From assembly GCA_030248215.1 (NCBI GenBank), contig JASANG010003068.1:1-64000 (forward strand): DNA of 64,000 nucleotides, read 5' to 3'. The translations under genes were made by a program, and so were the position numbers. Positions 33,969-44,807 of the stretch are shown in pieces. Source of the stretch: Enoplolaimus lenunculus. Taxonomy: Eukaryota; Nematoda; Enoplea; Enoplida; Thoracostomopsidae. Positions within the stretch are counted from its first letter, which is position 1. Each line of letters opens with the position of its first letter. The notes beneath the pieces were generated by a model, which was given only the letters and a program-made list of their open reading frames with translations, was not told where the DNA came from and made no database searches.

Positions 33969-34176
33969 GTACACAGGGTTGTGTAGCCTGAATTTTGGAA
34001 ACGAGAATAATACATCGATATACATTTCGAAACGGATTTCTTATGTTACCAACAGAAAAAGTTACGAAAAAAACCTTGTACAGAAATTACAACCGAGGTT
34101 TGCCCCAATCCCCCTGACTGAGCCCTTGCTGACACATACGTTTGCTGTTTAATGTTTCTCTTTAATTCGTCTCTTA

Positions 34177-34939
34177 CACCAATAAAAGTGGTTATACATA
34201 GTTCAGAATCCTATGAGGGGGCACGGGACGCTCAAGCTATTCTTCCACAGATCCGTATTACACCAATAAAAGTGGTTATACATAGTTCAGAATCCTATGA
34301 GGGGGGCACGGGACGCTCAAGCTATTCTTCCACAGATCCGTATTACACCAATAAAAGTGGTTATACATAGTTCAGAATCCTATGAGGGGGGCACGGGACG
34401 CTCAAGCTATTCTTCCACAGATCCGTATTACACCAATAAAAGTGGTTATACATAGTTCAGAATCCTATGAGGGGGGCACGGGACGCTCAAGCTATTCTTC
34501 CACAGATCCGTATTACACCAATAAAAGTGGTTATACATAGTTCAGAATCCTATGAGGGGGGCACGGGACGCTCAAGCTATTCTTCCACAGATCCGTATTA
34601 CACCAATAAAAGTGGTTATACATAGTTCAGAATCCTACGAGGGGGGCACGGGACGCTCAAGCTATTCTTCCACAGATCCGTATTACACCAATAAAAGTGG
34701 TTATACATAGTTCAGAATCCTATGAGGGGGGCACGGGACGCTCAAGCTATTCTTCCACAGATCCGTATTACACCAATAAAAGTGGTTATACATAGTTCAG
34801 AATCCTATGAGGGGGGCACGGGACGCTCAAGCTATTCTTCCACAGATCCGTATTACACCCGTAAAAGTGGTTATACATAGTTCAGAATCCTATGAGGGGG
34901 GGCACGGGACGCTCAAGCTATTCTTCCACAGATCCGTAC
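34177..34939 (+). repeat. Nine-unit 85-bp minisatellite
   Basis: Units begin CACCAATAAAAGTGGTTATA at 34177, 34261, 34346, 34431, 34516, 34601, 34686, 34771 and 34856 (first period 84, the rest 85). Units are almost identical, implying recent expansion. Every unit except the last contains AATAAA, the polyadenylation hexamer. Open frames across it are repeat translations. Confidence 0.97.
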
Positions 34940-35361
34940 AGAAGTTTGTGCATTGCTCATATTAATATGAATGTTTTTCAACTTAAAAGACTTAAAATTT
35001 CGCTAATCATTTGTGCTCCCACTTTGTATCAACTTTTTGTCCGCGTCTGCAGTTGCAAGAGGGTGACTGTAGCAAGCAATCATAAAACAAAATATGTGTT
35101 GCGTATTGTGATCTGATCATTTTATGAGTTCGAAAAACAACAACAACAACAGTTCGAACTTCGAAGATATGCGGATCTTTTTACGCAGCGATTTATTAAT
35201 CATTAATGTCGTTGCATACTTTCAGCGAAAACAAACCATCAAAAGTTTATTGTAAAAAATGCAATAAAACGATAAGATAATGCGTGCCTCCATACAGGTA
35301 TGATGCAGCGGATAATTTACCCTCAGAAAATTTTTAAGACGTAACTTCCGTTGTTATATAC

Positions 35362-35532
35362 GGCCAACGTTAGAACGGGGCCATAACAGTAGTATTATCA
35401 TATTCCTAAGACTACGCGTAAGCGTAAAGTTGACTTCATAGCTAAACCTAAGCAACGTAATAGTTAAAAGCTTCAAGTTACTCTACTGCAGTCCCATAGA
35501 AAAACGTTCCGCTCTAGATGTTTACATGCACC
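35362..35532 (-). mobile_element. Family C element, reverse orientation
   Basis: GGCCAACGTTAGAACGGGGCC on the left and AAACGTTCCGCTCTAGATGT then TTACATGCACC on the right, the inverse of the C left end; a few CCTAAG hexamers remain. Confidence 0.65.
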
Positions 35533-37503
35533 TTATATACTGACACTTGAATTAAGCAAGGGCACGCCGATTAGTCCAGGGTTCATTCTGCTGAACGAAC
35601 CGCACAAAGTCCATAGACATACTATTTATGTGTTTTTATATGGCTGGCGATGCATCATGTATAAAATCGCGTGAATGTCACAATTGTGCACGATACTTAT
35701 TAATAATTATTGCCCAACGGAAAATATCGATTATACGTTTTATTTTAGGGCTGTATATTGTACTTATGGCAAAAAAATTGTTAACCGGAGCTAAATTGTA
35801 AGCTAAACCTGGCTTGCTAACTGATACTGCTTTTAAATCAGGACCGGAGCCAAAATTTCATTTCGAAAAGCTAGAATCTCATAAATAATTTTTTTGATCC
35901 TTTCTGATCTTGAAGGCTAATGTAAATGTTGTTAAGTCGTACTTTCTCGTTAAGGTCAGAGGCGATGGGAGCGCGCGCCATCCACCATTGGTGCGAGCCA
36001 ACGAAACTTTTTTCTACCTATTTGTAAGTTTCTATCGTTTTTCTGTATAAAAATGTTGAAAAACTTTTGCGCTTCGCACATACTAAATATTTATGCCGAC
36101 ATTTTCAGCGTCAGAATCAGTACTTGTGTCATAATTTACATTAGATTTAAAAATTACGTATGGTTTCACGCCTGCTTCGCTCACGATATTTTTTCACGTC
36201 GTGCTCACGGTCCAGATACCCAGACTGTCAAATTTTAAGGGCCTAAAGAGAACTCAGAAATTGGTCTCGGAGCCAACTAAAGAAGCATACTTTACTGTAT
36301 AAATCCCTCCATAAAAATGAGATCCGTACTTCTAAACGAGTCTAAATTAACTTTTTGCCGGAATCCAAAGGCGCGGGACTGATAGGATGCGGCCCCCCAA
36401 TCAAAATTTCTCGATACGCCACTGGCGGCCTCCGATAACATTTCTTTGATTCGAATTGAATTTTCATCTCTGCCAATACCCGATATTTATAAACAGCCAC
36501 TCTTCTTTATGGTCGATTTATTTCAATCTGTAAAAATCAAGTCAACCTTTTTGAAGTGGTTTTTTGTGTCGTCTACAATTAAAAACGAATTATAATCTTG
36601 AACCATGAGTTTTTGTACGCTTCCCCCACAGAGTTTTCGAAATCATTCCATTTCTGCATAACTTTAGGCTAAAGATGGCGATTTACTTGTCAAACAACGC
36701 CGTTCAGCGCCGTCCCTCGCCGTACGGCGTAATACACGAGCCATTCGCCTACGACACCGAACTGTGACGCACAGCGCCGGCAGACCTTAACAAATTTTAA
36801 GTATAGCGCCGCTCTTAGGCTTGCGTTTAGAGCCAGTATTCTCAGATATGTGTAGCACCTATTACTAGTTGGGGATAGGTTTTGTAACTTTGGAACCAAC
36901 GAATGGTGAGGTTTGAAATTCGGCGGGTTTATTGCGCTCGATTTACTCTACTTCTGGTGCAAATTTTGAGATCGGCAATTGCAGCAGTTCGTTAGTTGGA
37001 AAACCTATCACTAACTGCTGATAGGTGCTATATGCATTTGAGAATACGGACCCAGGATTACACTTAGAGTTAATATTGTAGAAGATTAAAGGGAAAGTGT
37101 ACAAGTGTTTACATTTCAACCTCGTACGACAATATCAACAAAACTGTTAAGTATCTGCAACTCACTGTCTATTAACGATACATAAAAAAAGAAAAAACAT
37201 TAAAACCGAAAAAGTCGTCTATTCCACATTGATATCAATTATCAATTATCATATATCAACAGTATTGTATAGTTTGTAGAAGTATTTAGTCAAACCTGAA
37301 TCTACTAAACGCCAGTGTGCATTGCGCTTAAGATAAATACAATGGTTCTGAACCAATACATGAAACAGATTATGGCTCAAAATGCTTTCAAAACTGAGTA
37401 TCTTTAGGCAATGGTAATACCGATTAAAAATACAGTGATTAATTTTTAGCTGTAGAACGATTAGATACGATACTGGTTGTTTATAGTGCAGGTGGTTTAT
37501 GCC
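35533..37503. other. Intergenic; one CG-rich patch
   Basis: 36695-36790 is CG-rich (GCCGTTCAGCGCCGTCCCTC). 36950-37060 resembles the flank of the 59-bp repeat at 25500-25545. 36380-36425 looks like a transposon end (GCCACTGGCGG). No gene signal in the short open frames. Confidence 0.35.
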
Positions 37504-37861
37504 CAATAGCGGATCCAGAGGGGGGCGTACGCTCCGCCTATCAGATAGTTTTTTGTGATAAAATGGTAAGGTCCCTCCCTACCTTACAATTTTTCACTTG
37601 GCAAAATGGTAAGGTCCCTCCCCTACCTTACCATTCTTCGCTTTTGTAGCAGAAAACTAAAAAGTATTGGTCTGTAATAATGCAAATGCAATTCATATTT
37701 GCCGCTATGAGTTTGTGCGTTGCATTATTAAGCTTAGCTGGTATTGGTTGGTTGAATAAGTGAGCATTTCAATGAACATTTTGATTTGCTGCTATTCCAA
37801 AAATTGCCTTTCATAATTTAAGCCAACCCGCCCACGTCAGATATTTACGGATCTGCCACTG
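37504..37861. mobile_element. Family G element (reference copy)
   Basis: Ends CAATAGCGGATCCAGAGGGG and TTTACGGATCTGCCACTG form an inverted pair. Inside, GGTAAGGTCCCTCCC occurs twice. The exact target duplication is not visible. Confidence 0.7.
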
Positions 37862-38000
37862 TTCACTGTCGCAAACACGGCCTCTTGTGCAGTTTCCCCC
37901 GAAATTATTAAGGTTCAAGTTTAGTCTTCGGATCAAGCAAATACAAAGGCTTAGGCTTGCACAAAAGATAGGCTTTTCTGAAAGCTATGTCTAAATATAA

Positions 38001-38169
38001 CGGGCCCGCAGTCAGAGGGGGCCAGTGGAATGGTCAGCTCCACCCTAGAAACATTCCATCCCACATAGAAAAGTATCAAACTCGCATGTAATAGTGCTAG
38101 CAAACCCTTGTATGCCCCTCATTAAAAATTTCAGCTCCCGGCCGTTATTGTGAGCTGGCTATGGAACTG
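38001..38169. mobile_element. Family H hAT-like element (H10), exact 8-bp target duplication
   Basis: Starts CGGGCCCGCAGTCAGAGGGG and ends AGCTGGCTATGGAACTG. AAATATAA is duplicated exactly (37993-38000, 38170-38177). Confidence 0.88.
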
Positions 38170-38206
38170 AAATATAAGCGTGGGAGGGAAAATCTACAAT
38201 AGCAGC

Positions 38207-38372
38207 CAGTGGCCGATCCAGGATTTCAAAATGGGGGGGCAAAATTTCACAGGTAATAAACTAATTTTTTCACCCACACAAACCACGGACTATTGCCATA
38301 AAATTGCTATATAATTTTGTCGAGATGCTGTTGGGGGCACGGCCGGGGTGGCCCCCCATGGATCCGCCATTG
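38207..38372. mobile_element. G-related hAT-like element, exact 8-bp target duplication
   Basis: Ends CAGTGGCCGATCCAGG and CCATGGATCCGCCATTG. ATAGCAGC is duplicated exactly (38199-38206, 38373-38380). 166 bp with GGGGGGG and CCCCCC runs near the ends. Confidence 0.9.
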
Positions 38373-38873
38373 ATAGCAGCCGCGAGAGTCTAAACGTAAT
38401 TGAGAGACCAAAACCTAGCTTTGGTCGGGTTCTGTTCTACATACATGCGTTGGTTTCGGTCACAACTTACACGGGTGATTAACAGCTAGTGATGAAAAGA
38501 CTTGAACAGCATACATAGAGTATTCGAAATTGAAATTAAGCGTTGTTTTTTGAACACTCGAAAAAAACCGCAACAGCCGTGTCTAAATTGCAAAATTCAC
38601 ATCATTAGACTCAGAAAACGAAAGTACCGTTTTCGTTTTTGATATAAAACTCATCTAATATATTATACCCAGAGCCAGAGGGAGCGGTCCTGGAGGTCTA
38701 CACACCCTTCCAATATATAAAACCCAAAAGTCATTTTGTGTGGCGTTACGCCCGGATCAGATATTTGCAGCACTACTCAATATACCAGGTTTCCATAAAC
38801 GAATCAAAATGTTCAACATTTTGTGCTCCGGACCCTTACAAAGATAAAATCCTTGCTGCGCCCATGAGCTATG

Positions 38874-39091
38874 CAGGCCCGTAGCCAGGGCACCTTGCTG
38901 GGGGGTTGGCTATAAAATTTTCAGAAGGGGCATACAAGGGTTTTCGATGACTTACAAGCAAGGTTGAAAATTTTGACTCTGGCGGAGTCGAATTTTGACT
39001 CAGTTTGTGTAAAAAATTTTTTTTACGGAACGCCCAAAACCCTTCCAGAGGGGCTGTGCGCCCATGCCCCACCTCTGGCTGCTGGCGAAGA
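38874..39091. mobile_element. Family H copy (H11) carrying a family J fragment
   Basis: Starts CAGGCCCGTAGCCAGGGCAC and ends CCTCTGGCTGCTGG. About 38970-39012 contains GACTCTGGCGGAGTCGAATT then CAGTTTGTGTA, a piece of the foldback element J. Confidence 0.7.
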
Positions 39092-40355
39092 CCCTTATGA
39101 TAGTCATGTGTAGAGTTGCTTTTGAAATAACCAAAGACTCTGCCTCGGAAACTAATTTTTCGTACAAAACACAGAAATCTAACTGTCTCTCTGTGTGTCG
39201 CAGATTTGTATGTAACGTGATACCTGTGGTTAAATCAGGCAATCTACGCCCGAAAACAGCACGCGCACACAAGGAGATTGAGATAAATTTGTACCACCAT
39301 TCGTATTTCTTCTGTATACGTGCCTTAAGCAATAAAACTCGCATTTCCTGTAGTTAAATGGTAATATGCGCGATAAAGGGGCGCTTATAAAATTGATGCC
39401 TGGCAAGAGGAAACGAACGAGACATTTAGATTTCGATTTTGGAATATGCGCTAATAACACGTGCTTATATCAATGATTGCAAGTGAATATGAGCCCGTTT
39501 TGCTTCCACTCTCCAAGTTGAACTGAATCCTATACATCTTAAGCCTAACGTTATAGTAGTTTTAAAAACATGTTAATACCTGGTGTGCGTAAATGTCAGC
39601 CAAAAAGTCTTCAATACGATATTCACGTTTTCAAGTGGGATTTTTATGTTATATCATAGTTTATGCTGTTCATCATGTATATATAGCGCGCCCACCCCGT
39701 CAGAAATTTTTGAATGTGCCACTATTTACATCCACTCAATACAAGATTGACTATTATTGATTTTCGAAGATATACGTATTATGTTCGCGATTGTTGTATA
39801 TACGCTTTCCACCCCATTTCAAAATTTATAAATTTTAGCATAAGTTATGTTGCAGTTTTAAGCCAGGAAACATTTTTGTTAAAAAAGTTTATATTAATTA
39901 ATATAACAATTGAAAAATAGCTAAGCGAGCCGATAAGCTAAATTCGCTCGAATAACGGGATGGTTAATCTAACTGGCACCAAAGATGCAAAAAAAGCATG
40001 GCTGATCGGTTTAGTCGGGCTCTCAAGTTTTGCAGTCCCCCTAGCGGTTCGGGGTTGTACACGCGGCAGTGATATTGCAGCGAAAAGTTAGTATGACCTC
40101 GTAGATCGGCAGTTGCAGCAGTGGACTGTTAGTCCGACCGCATGTGCAGTAAAATTGTGCTGATGCAGTTTATGTCATGCTTAACTTAGAATTTACTGTT
40201 ATAAAACAAAAATAAATTGCAAATATTGAATTCTTAGTCCTAATATTTTAAACACAGTCGTGTGTCTATAATTTACAAAAGTGCGGAATGAATATAACCT
40301 TCTCTAAGCTTATAGTTGCCGCAATACATTCGAGGGGCAGGCCACGGGACTCAAG
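39092..40355. other. No confident gene
   Basis: Open frames on both strands at 39064-39357 have no recognisable product. 39675-39725 ends like family G (TCAGAAATTTTTGAATGTGC then CACTA). 40100-40145 resembles the 59-bp repeat family (GATCGGCAGTTGCAGCAGT). Confidence 0.35.
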
Positions 40356-40709
40356 CTGGCTCGTAGCCAGAAAAAGCCCTAATGGCTCGGTTCCAGAACA
40401 AAAGGTTTAGTCCTGCACTGTAAAAAATGGTGAGTCAAATTGACTCTCTCCGAAATAGGCTCTACGGGATTACACAAACTGAGTCAAATTCGACTCCGCC
40501 AGAGTCAAATTCAACTCACTAAGTCGCACGTTTCACTCTGGTGGAGTCGAATTTCACTCAGTTTGTGTAGTCCCGTAGAGCCTATTTCGGAGAGAGTCAA
40601 TTTGACTCAGTATTTTTTGCAGTGTGCTCGTAATTAATCATAAACACTTGTATGCCCCTGCTGAAAATTGTTTTCGCTTTCTAGCATGGCGAGCCTGGCT
40701 ACGGGCCTG
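40356..40709. mobile_element. Family H copy (H12) split by foldback element J
   Basis: The left piece starts CTGGCTCGTAGCCAG; the right piece ends CTGGCTACGGGCCTG. Flanks GACTCAAG and GCTCAAAC are similar. Element 40416-40624 interrupts it. Confidence 0.75.
40416..40624. mobile_element. Family J foldback element with GAGTCAAA words
   Basis: Nearly the whole 209 bp is an inverted repeat: CACTGTAAAAAATGGTGAGT at the left, CTCAGTATTTTTTGCAGTG at the right, and TCTCCGAAATAGGCTCTACG mirrored internally. Multiple GAGTCAAATT words. CAC...GTG ends could fit the CMC group, but this is not proven. The open frame at 40440-40637 is an artefact of the palindrome. Confidence 0.85.
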
Positions 40710-40965
40710 GCTCAAACTTAAATTCACCGCAGCCGCCACTGTCACAGCATGTAATCAGTTCTAAACACAAACCTCAGACTTGCACATCTCAATAACACTT
40801 CAGGCAACGGTGAAAAATAATCTTTTTTTCTTTAAGAAACCATGCAAACAACACCGCCGACGACAACAACCGTTTGCTTGTTCTATAGTTGCAAACGCAC
40901 TTCTTTAAGAGGAACGTACTTTTGTCATTACTACTGTCCGGAGCGTGCGGAAAAGGGAACATGTA

Positions 40966-41217
40966 CACTGTAAATTCCAATGAGTTAATTAGTTAACTCA
41001 GACGGAAAGTTAATTATTTCTGAGTTAATAACAGAGCACTTTAACTCACTCTGAGTTGACTTGATTCTCACTGTGAGTTGAGTTGACTCTGGGTGAGTTG
41101 ATTAATTCACTCAGAATGAATTGAATCAACTCAAAATTCTGAGTTCTGATAGTCCTAACTCAGATTGAGTGATTCAACTCATTCTGAGTTAAAATCAACT
41201 CACTAAAATTTACAGTG
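40966..41217. mobile_element. Family K element with GAGTTAA words
   Basis: Ends CACTGTAAATT and AATTTACAGTG are exact inverted repeats. The interior is built of GAGTTAATTAACTC-like words on both strands. 252 bp, probably related to J by its ends. Confidence 0.85.
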
Positions 41218-41395
41218 TAGTCATCTCGTGCTTAATCCGCATTTGGTTTTCGTCGGTTAGGGCTATTTTTAGCGCTGGCTAATTTTATCTTAAAAGCACA
41301 ACAATTAAGTCGCTTTATAAAATCGCCGGACTACCAATGCAAATTCTTCGATTAACCAATGGCCGTTGTTTGTCTCATCCACGCAACTATAAATC

Positions 41396-41535
41396 TTGCA
41401 GCAGCTCCGTGCGCGTTGCCTGAGAACTTTAACCGAATTAAACTTGAAGCATGAACCGCGCGGTTTTAGTGATGCTACGATAGAAGTAGACGAAAGAAAT
41501 ATAGCAAGCGCGGTAATTACAATGATTCCGAGAGT
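41396..41535 (+). other. Possible isolated exon, unassigned
   Basis: After a possible acceptor (TATAAATCTTGCAG at about 41387-41400) an open frame gives LRARCLRTLTELNLKHEPRG and further mixed sequence, with a possible donor at ASA|GTAATT. The composition looks protein-like but I do not recognise it; the open frame then runs into an H element. Confidence 0.2.
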
Positions 41536-41692
41536 CAGGCCCGGAGCCGGCTCGCCTTGCCAGGGGGGTCTAAAAGTTTTTCAGGAGTCGCATAAAACGG
41601 GTTTCAATGAGTTATAGGCGAGGTCGAAAATTTTCTAGGGGCCAACATTTTTGCAGAGAGGGCTGAACCCCATTGGCTCCCGTTTGCTACGG
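41536..41692. mobile_element. Family H copy (H13)
   Basis: CAGGCCCGGAGCCGGCTCGC on the left and CCCGTTTGCTACGGAC on the right, with GGTTTCAATGAGTTATAGGC inside. Confidence 0.7.
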
Positions 41693-43659
41693 ACATAACC
41701 TCATAAAAAGAACTATTTTTAGCTCAAAAGTTTAGAAAATTGTTGTGAATCCTGTTTGCTGTATAGCCTGTTGAGTGGTTTTCTCGTTTCGCCAGAAATT
41801 ATGCGAGGAGATGTATCATCTCGTTTCCTCTATTGTATTATGCTTTCAACCTCAATTACAGGTGAGCCAATGAATTAAATTTTTTTGGGTGAAAGCACTT
41901 TGTAAAGATTTCAGTAATCCGCCTACACGAGAAATAATTTTTTGTCCCGCAGTGTAAACCTACTTGCACCATCGAGTAGCAGTTCCTAATTGCAGGCCTG
42001 ACTTACAAAATTCTAACCAAATTAGTGTCCTACTCTTTGTCTCTAATTACTTCAAATTTAAAGAAAAATAATAGTTTAAATGATACAGAACCGTGTCAGT
42101 AAAACACCAGTTTTCTCTCTCAGAGCCAAGAGTAGAAAGAACGTAAAACATATATGTATACAAATCTAATGAACGGGCATATAAACACCATAGTAAAAGT
42201 CAGGTTGCTATATAGCACAATGTCTACATCAATCTAGAATAGCGAAACCTTGGTCAATCTGCGACAAGGGTGTAACCAGGGGCGGTTTATGGATCATCCC
42301 CCGTTGGGATTTTTGTCAACAGTTTGTGGCAACTTTTTCAGTTTGTAACACTAGAAACACCGCCGTCGAACGTTTTATAGAACGTAACCCACCCGTTCCA
42401 AAATAATAGTTACTCCCTTGATCTGTGCGCATATATAGTTCAAGACTCGTGTGCTAATTCTTAGCTTCAAAACCCTCACATGAATGCTTTAGTGTTTATG
42501 CAGTCTATTGGATAAAACTTTTGATTTCAGTTTTGACTGCCCCTAGAGACCATATATTTAATGATGAATTTCAAGGCCTGGGCGCAAATCCACAGAGTCA
42601 AAACGCTATACAGCATCAAATGGGTCGTCGTTGAGTATTTTAAGCTCACAAACCTGTGATAAATTTTTAAATATCGTCTACAACATATATATTTGATTAG
42701 GTTTCAAACCAGCGGGTTTTGAGCCAATGACATGTGAGTAGAATTTTAATTTAAATCAAGTTTGCATTAAAAAGACGAGAGGCGGACATAAGTTTTGTTG
42801 ATAATAATTTTTAGGGTACAAAACTTTTAACCCAGAGGTTCATTACAGCGAACTATGAAATATGCACAATATCTTTCGCCAATATATAATTTCACGCTGC
42901 TGACATAGCTAGACAGAAAATACAATAGTTGTGTTTTGCAAACTTCGGTGCAATTTCAAAATTATAAAAATGAGTACATAGGTTTAGGTCAAAAATTAAT
43001 ATAAACCATAGTGTTTTGCTTTTGACCATTATGAAACAGGATCGCAGCACGAGACACGAATGCGACCGCAAGATTTTTAAAACAAAACTTTGTACTAATA
43101 TCTCTTGTTAAAATAACATCTAGTTTCTCTATCGTGATGTCTGTTCCAGTAACGTATATTGCGCCCTCCACAAGTGCTGCCTCGATGTCGGATCAGGTGC
43201 CATCTCCTTGCTACACAGTTCACTCAAAATATGTCGAAATCAGACCCACGGACACGCTAACTATGTGCGATACTGACACAAGCGAGTACTGATAATCATT
43301 TCTACAGATATAAGGTTTCTTTAAAATCGCTAATTTTCAATTGACATTATAATCAAAACACAGAGTATACAAATGAAATGTCAAACAACGACATAATTGC
43401 GTAAGACGCTTGTTGAATATATGACACAAACAGATTTGTCTACTACACGCAGATGCTATTTACTCAGTATTATTTCTGGTGCATTTAACGAGGACATTGA
43501 GATTGCAAAGATTGACCCCCACGTGACTGTACTTAGCGCGTGTATGCATGCACTAATTCTACCAATGGCTTGAATTCTTAAAGAAGCAGTTATGGAGGTG
43601 GAACTACCGGCAGGGTAGGAACCAAGGACATCAGACCTTTCTACCAAGCAGCTGGAAAA
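41693..43659. other. No recognisable gene or repeat
   Basis: AT-rich sequence. A - strand frame at 43456-43647 lies beside a tRNA-like relic and may be the body of a SINE-like unit rather than a gene. Confidence 0.35.
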
Positions 43660-43735
43660 GCGAGCTAGAGCAGGAATCGAACGCTCAGCCTATGGATCCT
43701 TAAGCGAGCACTCTACCACTGCGCCACGTAGCCCG
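43660..43735 (-). tRNA. tRNA-like relic
   Basis: On the - strand GGGCTACGTGGCGCAGTGGT, then GCGTTCGATTCC (B-box-like), and terminal pairing between GCGGGCTA and TAGCTCGC. The anticodon arm does not fold and no anticodon can be assigned. The same opening occurs at 57857. Confidence 0.4.
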
Positions 43736-44616
43736 CCTCTCCAACGGCATGTTTCGTCGACTATATGTGTTGACCGTATGCTGCCAGCTAGCATACATAC
43801 GGTGCACTGCACTATATTGCATGTGCACATAACGGGCAAGCATGTCTCACATGCTTACAGCAGATATAAATTTCTTGGAAGGGTCAATTACATTGTTGCG
43901 TACTCTCCCAAAGTTTAATTTAGGTTTTGTTTTGCTGGCTTAGCCAAGATTTCATATCGGGAGGGTTAACTACAGCAAGTGTGTGTTGCAAATGAGAGTT
44001 TTTTATTAATATTCAGCAGGCAGGCGGTTACATTGTTAAAACATATACAATTTTCGGAATCTATTAATTTTAGAGATTATAATTTAATCTGGAATGAATT
44101 CGTTTGGGAAATAAAAGTAGTAAAACCATATGACAGGACAACCAAGACACAGCCAGAAGACCACTGAAGGATGACGTGTTTTGAAATCAGCGACCTATTT
44201 TGTTTGATCTGGTTCAAGTGGTGGCACCCTGATTGCGAAGGGGTTTCCAAGTCAGATTATGGATGTTGATGCTAACACACAGACTGTTGAATTTTTTGTT
44301 AGCTCTAACTCGCCGCAGCATCAGTCTTATTGGGAGTGTGATGTCTTAGGAATACCATAACGACCAGTATATACTACATATGCTATGTATAGTTCAGGGC
44401 AAATATCGTGTGGCACAAGTTCGCGAACGGCACAAACAAGGCCGGTAGGTGTACTAATAAACTCGCCACAGGTGCACACGCTGTTGAATTGTACGTTTCT
44501 TAGAACCGAAAAATAATAAATGACTGCCAATTATAAGTTTCGTATATTAAAGAACTGCCAACTCTGAAATAGTCACAAAATATAGCTACTACCAGAACTG
44601 GAGTGATACTAAAAAC
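43736..44616. other. No recognisable feature
   Basis: AT-rich intergenic sequence with short frames lacking motifs. Confidence 0.4.
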
Positions 44617-44807
44617 GGCCCTGTTATTTTAAGGGGCGTCCAGGTTTCTGGTGGGTCTATAAAAGAGTAGGTTTAGATTCTAGATTATATTGTTTTTGCT
44701 TAGGCTAAGGCTTTAGGCTTAGCCGTAGGCTTAGGAACACATTTTTGCAACGCTTAGGCTTAAGAATACGCTTAATCTGTTGTTACGCCCATAAAGTAAA
44801 ATTGGCC
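44617..44807. mobile_element. Family B element (B3)
   Basis: GGCCCTGTTATTTTAAGGGG on the left, TTAGGC hexamers inside, and CGCCCATAAAGTAAAATTGG then CC on the right. Target duplication not visible. Confidence 0.8.

Noticed and set aside
34152-34370. 72-codon frame over the 85-bp repeat
   Set aside because: Minisatellite translation.
39000-39357. 97- and 114-codon frames on opposite strands
   Set aside because: Both extend into element H11 or have no recognisable product; coding on either strand cannot be supported.
43456-43647. 63-codon - strand frame
   Set aside because: Adjacent to a tRNA-like relic; more likely part of a repeat unit.
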